Assembly: GCF_013034685.1 (NCBI RefSeq)
Contig: NZ_WQGO01000004.1
Span: forward strand, 248,001-312,000
Direction: 5' to 3'
Source: Ruegeria lacuscaerulensis
Lineage (GTDB): Bacteria; Pseudomonadota; Alphaproteobacteria; Rhodobacterales; Rhodobacteraceae
DNA: 64,000 nucleotides
The notes under the pieces are model-generated. The model was given only the letters and a program-made list of their open reading frames with translations. It was not told where the DNA came from and did no database searches. Below are positions 57,937 through 64,000 of the stretch, piece by piece (position 1 is the first letter of the stretch; each line of letters starts with the position of its first letter). Made by a program: the position numbers and the translations under genes.

Positions 57937-58899
57937 ATGCCCAGCGTCCTAGAAACTCTGTCCAGCAATCTGCTGGTGCCCACCATTTTGTTTTTTGCCT
58001 TGGGGCTGGTGGCCGCGTTTGTGCGCAGTGATCTGTCCATCCCGGCGGGCGCGGCCAAGTTCATGTCGCTCTACCTGCTTCTTGCCATCGGGTTCAAAGG
58101 CGGAAGCAACCTAGCCGAGCACGGCATCCACATGGACCTGTTCCTGACGCTTCTGGGCGGGGTGGCGCTGTCCTTTGCCATCCCCTTCGTCGCTTTCGGG
58201 CTGTTGCGAGTGATGACACGGTTGGACAGCCTGAACGCAGCCGCGGTTGCAGGGCATTACGGCTCGATCTCGATCGTGACCTTCGTAACCGCGACCAGCC
58301 TGTTGGACCTTGTAGGACTTAGTCATGACGGGTTCATGGTGGCCGTCGCCGCCGCGATGGAGGTTCCGGCCATTCTGTCCGCGCTGTGGTTGGCGCACCG
58401 GTCCAATGGCAATGGCGTCAAGGATGACGGGTTGTGGCGTGATCTGTTGGCCAACGGCTCCATCGTTCTGCTGACCGGGGCGTTCCTGATTGGGGCTATA
58501 ACCGGTGGTCAGGGGATGCAGATGATTGCGCCCTTCATCGTGACGCCATTTACCGGGATTTTGTGCCTGTTCCTGCTTGATATGGGCCTGTCGGCGGGGC
58601 GCAGCTTGCTGAGCAATCGCGACAAGCTGTCGGTCGGCCTGTTCGCCTTTGGGGTCCTGATGCCCCTGATCGGCGCGATGATGGCCTGGGCCGTGGGCGC
58701 GCTGATCGGTCTGTCCGAAGGCAGCCTGTTCCTGCTGATGGTTCTGTCCGCCTCGGCCTCGTATATCGCGGTGCCTGCGGCCATGAAAATCGCCCTGCCC
58801 AAGGCGGAATCCGGGATTTACCTGACCCTGTCTCTGGGCGTGTCCTTCCCGTTCAACATCACCGTTGGCCTGCCGCTTTATCTTTGGTGGGTGATGTAG
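57937..58899 (+). CDS. SbtA-family sodium-dependent bicarbonate-type permease
   Basis: A 320-residue inner-membrane protein with about ten hydrophobic helices. LLLAIGFKGGSNLAEHG and the AAAVAGHYGSISIVTF and SASASYIAVPAAMKIALP segments match SbtA (PF05982), known in cyanobacteria for Na+/HCO3- uptake. In a heterotroph it may feed carboxylation reactions, and the solute is not proved. GGAAAAGGAG precedes ATG 57937. The divergent LysR gene is the likely controller. Confidence 0.88.
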   Translation: MPSVLETLSSNLLVPTILFFALGLVAAFVRSDLSIPAGAAKFMSLYLLLAIGFKGGSNLAEHGIHMDLFLTLLGGVALSFAIPFVAFGLLRVMTRLDSLNAAAVAGHYGSISIVTFVTATSLLDLVGLSHDGFMVAVAAAMEVPAILSALWLAHRSNGNGVKDDGLWRDLLANGSIVLLTGAFLIGAITGGQGMQMIAPFIVTPFTGILCLFLLDMGLSAGRSLLSNRDKLSVGLFAFGVLMPLIGAMMAWAVGALIGLSEGSLFLLMVLSASASYIAVPAAMKIALPKAESGIYLTLSLGVSFPFNITVGLPLYLWWVM

Positions 58900-58904
58900 G
58901 CAGG

Positions 58905-59807
58905 TCAGTTCACCAGCAGAACCGCCTCAACCCGGCGGTTCTGGTCGCGGCCCTCGGGCGTGGCATTTGAGGTCATGGGGGCCAGATAGCCAATGCCGCG
59001 CGCCTCAAGACGGTTTCCGGCAACGCCGTGCTGTTCGATCAACCGCACGCGCACAGCCTGCGCACGCCCCGTACTGACCGAAATGTTCGCCTCGAGCGTA
59101 CCCGTATCGTCGGTATTGCCCACCAGCGCCAATCGGACGTTAGGATTGTCGGCCATATAAGACGCGATCAGCGCCAGCGAAGGAAACGGGCCTTCGCCCA
59201 GCGTAATCTCACCGGTTCTGAAATGCAGGTCTTCAAGGATAACGTGGCCATTCTGTTCCAGTGCGTCCAATAGCCCGTCTGTCTGCTTCACCGTTTCCTC
59301 AACGACCAGAGGCGGCGGTTCGGGCGCGTCCACGGGCGTGACACGGATCATCTGCACATATCCGTCGGGCGGATTGCGGCTGACCAGCAGGCTCAGCGCC
59401 TCATCCCCACGGGTGGCCGAGAGAAAGCGATAGTCCTGAATGGCCACGTACATATCCGGGGTGGGCACGACCTCGGTTCCAAAACGGAAGTCGAAACCGC
59501 CGCAGGTGATCGCCTCGCATTCGAAGATGATGTCAAAGCCCTGATCCATGATCTGTTGACGCAGTGGGGCCAATAGCTGCAACGTGGTGCTGGACCCTGA
59601 TTGCAGGCGCCATGTCAGGCGCTCGACGCGGCCCTCGACTGTGAGGGCAGGGACTTTGCCAGTCGCGAATCCGCCGGTGGGCAAGTCATAGCTGTCCAGC
59701 GGACTGACTCGTTCGCTGACCAGTCGCGAACCCGACGGCAAGGCCACATCCTGCGCCAACGCAGAACCAGCCAGACATAGCGATATCAGGCCCGCGCGCA
59801 GGATCAT
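58905..59807 (-). CDS. OmpA-family outer-membrane/periplasmic protein
   Basis: A 300-residue protein with a signal peptide (about 1-18) and a C-terminal OmpA domain (about 190-300) for peptidoglycan contact: VRLALVGNTDDTG, ISVSTGRAQAVRVRL and ARGIGYLAP..ATPEGRDQNRRVEAVLL. The N-terminal 170 residues have no recognised fold and contain one Cys pair (CEAITCGGF) that could form a disulfide. Its ATG overlaps the AhpD-like stop by four bases, so the genes are coupled. Confidence 0.85.
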   Translation of the reverse strand: MILRAGLISLCLAGSALAQDVALPSGSRLVSERVSPLDSYDLPTGGFATGKVPALTVEGRVERLTWRLQSGSSTTLQLLAPLRQQIMDQGFDIIFECEAITCGGFDFRFGTEVVPTPDMYVAIQDYRFLSATRGDEALSLLVSRNPPDGYVQMIRVTPVDAPEPPPLVVEETVKQTDGLLDALEQNGHVILEDLHFRTGEITLGEGPFPSLALIASYMADNPNVRLALVGNTDDTGTLEANISVSTGRAQAVRVRLIEQHGVAGNRLEARGIGYLAPMTSNATPEGRDQNRRVEAVLLVN

Positions 59808-60376
59808 CGGGCCTGCGCGAAATAGGCGTCGTTTGGCACCATCGCCGTGGCGCTGGCGACCCGGTTCGACATGTTGAAAAAGCCGGCCACATTGACAATG
59901 TCCCAGATATCACGGTCGCTGAAACCCGCATCACGCAGGTTTTGGCGGTCCGGTTCTTCAATCTCAGCGCTGGCATGGGTCATCTTGGCCGCGAAATCCA
60001 GCATCGCCCGCTGCCGCGCATCCAGTGGGGCGACGCGATAGTTCATCGCCAACATCTCACCCAGTTGGGGATCACCCGACATCTGCCGCACGGCTGCCCC
60101 ATGCGCCACAAGGCAATAAAAGCACTTGTTGATGGCCGAGACGACAACCGCAATCATCTCACGTTCCAGCTTGGTGATGCCGCTCTCGGCCAGCATCAGA
60201 TCGTTGTACATGGTGGTAAAGGCATTCAGCTTGTCTATGTCAAAGGCATAGGCCCGCAACACATTGGGCACAAAGCCCAGCTTCTCCACACAGATATCGA
60301 AATACCGCTGGGTTTCCGCTGGTAGGGGATCGACCATCGGCAGGTTCAATGCAGTCGGCAGAGAGGGATCGGTCAC
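59804..60376 (-). CDS. AhpD-like peroxidase-related protein
   Basis: A 190-residue CMD-family protein of the uncharacterised peroxidase-related type. The redox motif is INKCFYCLVAHG (CxxC with His), as in AhpD, so thiol-dependent peroxide reduction is plausible. The start is GTG 60376 with AAGGAG upstream at moderate distance. Unlike the CMD protein at the left end it has CxxC. It is coupled to the OmpA-type gene downstream. Confidence 0.88.
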   Translation of the reverse strand: MTDPSLPTALNLPMVDPLPAETQRYFDICVEKLGFVPNVLRAYAFDIDKLNAFTTMYNDLMLAESGITKLEREMIAVVVSAINKCFYCLVAHGAAVRQMSGDPQLGEMLAMNYRVAPLDARQRAMLDFAAKMTHASAEIEEPDRQNLRDAGFSDRDIWDIVNVAGFFNMSNRVASATAMVPNDAYFAQAR

Positions 60377-60391
60377 GTCAGGTTTTTCTCC

Positions 60392-61099
60392 TTAGATAAG
60401 CTGACGGTAATGGTATTCTCCGGCGATCTCCATCCCCAGCGCATGATAGAGACCATTGGCCCCATCATTGATCTTGGTGCAAATCACACTGAGCGTCCGC
60501 GCCCCCTGTTCTTGCGCCCAGAAAGCCGCCGCTCGCATCGCCCATTGACCCAGTCCATGACGGCGGTGTTCCGGCAGGATTTCCAACGCGTGGACCATGG
60601 CGACATCATCGTGGATAGCGACAAACGCCGTCCCGGCCGGTTTATCCACGCGGCGCATCAGCAGTCCCGTTTTCGGCCCCGGCGCGCGTTCCATGACCGC
60701 AAGCCGTTCTGGGCCGATGCCGCCTTTGGCCCAGATCTCGACCATGATGGCCAGCGGGTCCCAGATGGCAAAGGCAGTCACCCGCGGAACAGGGGTGTCG
60801 GTCAGATGCGCCACCGGGCAGGTGTAGATGTTGACCGGGTCCAGCACGTCGTACCCTCGGTCCGAGAGCTGCCGGTCCAACGCCTCGTCCCCCGGTCGCA
60901 GGCAAAAGATGCGTTTCTGCCCCATCGCCAGCATGGCGGCTTCGGCGGCGTCGATCTGTGCGTCAGACGCGGGTCCTCGCGCGCTGGCAGCCGAGACGCG
61001 CGAGCCACCGCCCTGCCCTTGACGCAGTTGGAACGGGCCCTGCTGCGTGTACTGCGCGGCGGGCCATGTGCCGTCGACGATGTTGGCCCAATCGGTCAA
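60392..61099 (-). CDS. GNAT-family N-acetyltransferase
   Basis: A 235-residue acyltransferase with the C-terminal GNAT core: LEILPEHRRHGLGQWAMRAAAFWA (R-x-x-G-x-G/A region) and GLYHALGMEIAGEYHYR. The N-terminal half is less conserved and may be a second, degenerate GNAT-like module. The start appears to be TTG 61099, overlapping the MoaB/CinA-like stop by four bases; the acceptor is unknown. Confidence 0.82.
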   Translation of the reverse strand: MTDWANIVDGTWPAAQYTQQGPFQLRQGQGGGSRVSAASARGPASDAQIDAAEAAMLAMGQKRIFCLRPGDEALDRQLSDRGYDVLDPVNIYTCPVAHLTDTPVPRVTAFAIWDPLAIMVEIWAKGGIGPERLAVMERAPGPKTGLLMRRVDKPAGTAFVAIHDDVAMVHALEILPEHRRHGLGQWAMRAAAFWAQEQGARTLSVICTKINDGANGLYHALGMEIAGEYHYRQLI

Positions 61100-61818
61100 A
61101 GTTCGAACTCTTTCGCCAACCGTGTGACCGCTGCATCAACTTGCGCCCCGTCGGTGCCGCGCACCACGATATTCGCGCCAAAGGCCCCGTTGATCTGAAA
61201 CGGATAGCTACCAATGGCCAGATCGGGAAAATCCGCAGCCAACGCTGCCAGCGGCCCCGCGATATCGCCCTCGCCCCGATGCACGCGCAGGGTCTGCGAC
61301 AAAAGCGGGCTGCCGCCGGTCAGGCCGGGCAGCACACTGGCCACCATCGCCTGAAAGACCGAAGGCACCCCGGCCATGACATGCACATTCGCAATCGTGA
61401 ACCCCGGTGCGGTCGAGACCGGGTTGTCGATCAGCGTGGCCCCATCCGGGATGCGCGCCATGCGCAGGCGGGCCGGGTTCAGCTCCAACCCGGAATTCTT
61501 GTAGTGCGCTTCAAGCAAAGCGCGCGCGTCGGCACGGATATCAATGGCCGCGTCAAAGGCACGCGCGATGCAATCGGCGGTGATGTCGTCATGGGTCGGC
61601 CCGATACCACCGCTGGTGAACACATGGTCATGCGCTTGGGACAGCGCCTTAACGGCGGCTTCAATCGCCGGGGCGTCATCGCTGACGATACGCACCTCTT
61701 TCAGGTCGATGCCCTGTTTGGTCAACTCGCCCGCCAGAAAATGCATATTGGCATCGCGCGTGCGGCCCGACAGGATTTCATCTCCGATCACCAGCATTGC
61801 AGCGGTTGGATTGGCCAT
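61096..61818 (-). CDS. Molybdopterin-binding (MoaB/CinA N-domain) protein
   Basis: A 240-residue protein with the MoCF-binding/CinA domain: AMLVIGDEILSGRTRDAN, VRIVSDDAPAI and HVFTSGGIGPTHDDITA. It lacks the C-terminal deamidase domain of full CinA, so it is the short form often called competence/damage-inducible protein A; a role in nucleotide or pterin handling is uncertain. ATG 61818 has GAGGGGG upstream. It overlaps the GNAT gene and is divergent from sfsA. Confidence 0.88.
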   Translation of the reverse strand: MANPTAAMLVIGDEILSGRTRDANMHFLAGELTKQGIDLKEVRIVSDDAPAIEAAVKALSQAHDHVFTSGGIGPTHDDITADCIARAFDAAIDIRADARALLEAHYKNSGLELNPARLRMARIPDGATLIDNPVSTAPGFTIANVHVMAGVPSVFQAMVASVLPGLTGGSPLLSQTLRVHRGEGDIAGPLAALAADFPDLAIGSYPFQINGAFGANIVVRGTDGAQVDAAVTRLAKEFEL

Positions 61819-61869
61819 GGCGCATACCCCCTCTTGATCGACCGTTGGGGCAGGTATAGGCCCTAGGCC

Positions 61870-62580
61870 ATGCGATTTGAAACCCCTCTTGTCCCCGCCC
61901 GCCTGATCCGGCGCTACAAACGCTTTCTGGCCGATTGCACGCTGGAGGACGGGCGCGAGGTAACCGCCCATTGCGCCAATCCCGGCTCAATGATGGGTCT
62001 GGCCGAGCCAGGCCAGAAAATCTGGTTGGAGCCCAATGACGACCCCAAGAAAAAGCTGAAATATGGCTGGCGGCTGGTCGGCCACGAAAATGGGCATTTT
62101 ACCGGGGTAGACACATCGCTACCAAACAAGGCCCTGCGCGCGGCGTTACTGGAGCGAGAAATCCCGGCGCTGGCCGCCTATGAAACCATCCGGCCCGAGG
62201 TCAAATACGGCGAAAACAGCCGCATCGACTTTCTTCTGACCCAACCCGGCCTGCCCGATGCCTATGTCGAGGTCAAAAGTGTCACTCTGTCCCGCCAGCC
62301 CGGTCTGGCCGAATTTCCCGACAGCGTCACCGCGCGCGGCACCAAACATCTGGGAGAGCTGGCCGCAATGGCAGCACAAGGCCACCGGGCGATCATGCTG
62401 TATCTGGTACAACGCACCGACTGCGACCGCTTTGCTCTGGCTGCCGATATCGACCCGGCCTATGCAGCCGCGTTCGAGGCCGCACAAGGGGTCGAGCGGC
62501 TGATCTGCGGTACCACGATCACGCCCGAAGGGGTCTGGGTCGACACCGACAAGATCTGGCACGTCGACGGTCGCCCTTAG
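61870..62580 (+). CDS. sfsA: DNA/RNA nuclease SfsA
   Basis: A 236-residue SfsA-family protein. RRYKRFLADCTLEDGREVTAHCANPGSM, the PD-(D/E)XK-like NSRIDFLL and VEVKSVTLSR, and HLGELAAMAAQGHRAIMLYLVQR are the family hallmarks. E. coli SfsA was found as a sugar-fermentation stimulator and later as a nuclease. The stop overlaps that of the convergent lipoprotein gene. Confidence 0.93.
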   Translation: MRFETPLVPARLIRRYKRFLADCTLEDGREVTAHCANPGSMMGLAEPGQKIWLEPNDDPKKKLKYGWRLVGHENGHFTGVDTSLPNKALRAALLEREIPALAAYETIRPEVKYGENSRIDFLLTQPGLPDAYVEVKSVTLSRQPGLAEFPDSVTARGTKHLGELAAMAAQGHRAIMLYLVQRTDCDRFALAADIDPAYAAAFEAAQGVERLICGTTITPEGVWVDTDKIWHVDGRP

Positions 62581-62939
62581 TCAAGAATTTGGAAGTCGCC
62601 CAGATAAGACCCCGTGTCGGGGCTGAACGCCTGATAACCACCGCTTTCTGTCCGGCCCACGGTCGCGCACAGCTTTGCCCCCTGCCGGAACGCAGCCCAT
62701 TGGCTGCATATCGCGTCTTCTTCAAGCCACCACGCGCCTGTGTCCTGCCCTAAACGAGGCACCAGCACCGCGAACTGGCCATCGCGGTCAATTCGCGCCG
62801 AGCCCGAGATGTGGAACCGTTCGAATGTGATCCTCCGATCCTGCGCCAAAAGCGCGGCCACATCGGTCGCGGACAGCATCTGAACCTCTTCCCGACATCC
62901 CACAAGGGTCAAAACTGCAAGGATCAGACCCTTTTTCAT
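62577..62939 (-). CDS. Small hypothetical lipoprotein
   Basis: A 120-residue protein with a lipobox (LVGC near residue 15) after a Lys-rich start and hydrophobic core. The mature part has two Cys (ICSQW and LCATVG) that may form a disulfide, and many Asp/Arg/Gly residues. I do not recognise a family. ATG 62939 is preferred; ATG 62948 is also possible. It converges on sfsA with four overlapping bases. Confidence 0.7.
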   Translation of the reverse strand: MKKGLILAVLTLVGCREEVQMLSATDVAALLAQDRRITFERFHISGSARIDRDGQFAVLVPRLGQDTGAWWLEEDAICSQWAAFRQGAKLCATVGRTESGGYQAFSPDTGSYLGDFQILD

Positions 62940-63022
62940 ATTCACCATCCTTTCCGAGCCACACATGTCTGTACCGGCTTTCTGCACTTGCGCAGATCAC
63001 AAGATCGCGCGCAAATTTACTT

Positions 63023-63050
63023 TTGACACGCCATGATTTAAGATCATAAC
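63023..63050 (+). promoter_or_regulatory. Putative sigma-70 promoter upstream of map
   Basis: TTGACA (63023-63028) and CATAAC (63045-63050) are 16 bases apart. ATGAT-N5-ATCAT lies within the spacer. The start codon of map is 137 bases downstream, so the leader is long; no other gene is visible in the 247-base gap. Confidence 0.4.
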
Positions 63051-63186
63051 CCATACTGAAGGTTGAATTTCCAGGCTTTGCGCCTCATCTGAACCATCGA
63101 TCCCGCCGCGACCGGACGCCCTCTGGTACTTTCTGCACAAGCAGCGTAAAAGGAGCGCTGCGCGAAACATTTGGAGCCTCGCACCG

Positions 63187-63999
63187 ATGAAAGAACATCG
63201 TGGCCGTCTGACCAAGGACGGTATCCGCATTTACGAACAGGGTGACTTTGCCGGGATGCACGCGGCAGGGGCCTTGGCTGCGCGGATATTGGATGACATC
63301 GCCCCGCATGTCTTTCCCGGCCAAACCACGGGCGCGATTGACGGGCTGATCACCCAGATGGTCGAAGATGCGGGCGCGACCTCGGCAACCATCGGCTACA
63401 AGGGCTATCAGCACGCCAGCTGTATCAGCGTCAATCACGTGGTCTGCCACGGCATTCCTGGCGATAAACGTCTGAAAGAGGGCGATATCCTGAATATCGA
63501 CGTCACGGTCATCGTGGATGGCTGGTTCGGCGACACCTCGCGCATGTATGTGGCCGGAAAACTGCCCCGCAAGGCTGAGCGTCTGATCCAAGTGACCCAT
63601 GATGCCCTGTTCAAGGGGATCGAGATGGTTAAACCCGGCAACACTTTCGGTGATATCGGCCACGCTATTCAGGCCTATGTCGAAGCGCACCGTATGAGCG
63701 TTGTACGCGATTTCTGCGGTCACGGTCTGGGACGTGTGTTCCACGCGCCGCCCAACGTGCTGCATTACGGCCGCCCAGGCACCGGCGCTGTGCTGGAAGA
63801 GGGCATGTTCTTCACCATCGAACCCATGGTCAATCTGGGCCGCCCCGAGACCAAGACGCTGGCCGATGACTGGACAGCTGTGACCCGCGACAAGTCTCTG
63901 TCGGCGCAGTTCGAACATTCGGTTGGCGTGACGGCAAACGGGGTTGAGATTTTCACCCTGTCGCCGGGTGATATGTTCCACCCGACCTATTCGTCCTGA
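63187..63999 (+). CDS. map: Methionine aminopeptidase, type I
   Basis: A 270-residue MetAP that removes the initiator Met. Metal ligands lie in DILNIDVTVIVDGWFGDTS (two Asp), CGHGLG with its His, FTIEPMV with Glu and a late FEHSVGVTANG with His and Glu. HHVVCHGIP-type NHVVCHGIPG also contributes a His. The gene is complete: TGA at 63997-63999 ends one base before the window edge. Confidence 0.96.
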   Translation: MKEHRGRLTKDGIRIYEQGDFAGMHAAGALAARILDDIAPHVFPGQTTGAIDGLITQMVEDAGATSATIGYKGYQHASCISVNHVVCHGIPGDKRLKEGDILNIDVTVIVDGWFGDTSRMYVAGKLPRKAERLIQVTHDALFKGIEMVKPGNTFGDIGHAIQAYVEAHRMSVVRDFCGHGLGRVFHAPPNVLHYGRPGTGAVLEEGMFFTIEPMVNLGRPETKTLADDWTAVTRDKSLSAQFEHSVGVTANGVEIFTLSPGDMFHPTYSS

Positions 64000-64000
64000 T

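Overview
The window is a GC-rich chromosomal stretch from an alphaproteobacterium of the Rhodobacteraceae, most likely the Roseobacter group (Ruegeria/Leisingera-like). This placement is inferred from gene content: an ECF sigma factor RpoE with its zinc/cupin anti-sigma factor ChrR, a BamF-type lipoprotein, an ALDH16-type two-domain aldehyde dehydrogenase beside a long DeoC, a TmpA/TmpB phosphonate pair and a Mur-like box upstream of a manganese-type ABC transporter. About 60 protein genes and one tRNA-Ser(GCU) fill almost all the sequence. There is no prophage, CRISPR array, rRNA operon or intact insertion sequence.

Layout. 1-5.3 kb: a carboxymuconolactone-decarboxylase-like protein, an alpha/beta hydrolase, the tRNA, then a FecR-domain protein with a CHASE2 adenylate/guanylate cyclase and a DUF3775 gene. 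5.4-5.66 kb: a small non-coding element with 32-bp inverted repeats (MITE-like). 5.7-8.4 kb: the singlet-oxygen-type stress locus, with a DUF1365 gene divergent from rpoE-chrR and a PliG-like periplasmic protein downstream. 8.4-15.6 kb: rmuC, mutL and a metal ABC transporter (sitABCD type) with two palindromic Mur-like boxes in front. 15.8-20.1 kb: deoC, ALDH16 and a membrane/cyclic-nucleotide-domain protein. 20.1-28.6 kb (minus strand): two paired M16 peptidases, bamF, lspA, purH, a heparinase II/III-like protein and rsmB.

28.7-32.2 kb: an SDHAF4-like gene, a LysR regulator and a divergent tmpA-tmpB-AllA-like operon for phosphonate breakdown. 32.2-43.7 kb: a DUF2306 gene, dapB, rbfA, a phosphodiester glycosidase, truB, a DUF1643 gene, an anchored RTX-repeat protein, rpsO, an HxlR/SnoaL pair, a second class III cyclase and pnp. 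The usual truB-rpsO-pnp order is kept but accessory genes are inserted. 43.7-53.5 kb: mixed genes (GNAT, DUF1326, PACE efflux, an outer-membrane barrel, GT25, a 1-Cys peroxiredoxin, an Ada-like protein, nth, an adenosine kinase-like gene) and a radical SAM/DUF547 lipoprotein operon, then rppH. 53.6-64 kb: fadH, two LysR regulators, an SbtA-family permease, an OmpA/AhpD-like pair, a MoaB/CinA-domain protein, sfsA, a small lipoprotein and map.

Themes. Second-messenger signalling recurs: two class III cyclases of different architecture and one membrane-bound cyclic-nucleotide-domain protein. Envelope biogenesis and oxidative-stress functions are well represented. The least understood assemblies are the radical SAM/DUF547 operon, the third gene of the tmpAB operon, the FecR/CHASE2-cyclase pair and the PliG-like gene behind rpoE-chrR. 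Functions are assigned by recognising sequence motifs; no database search was run.
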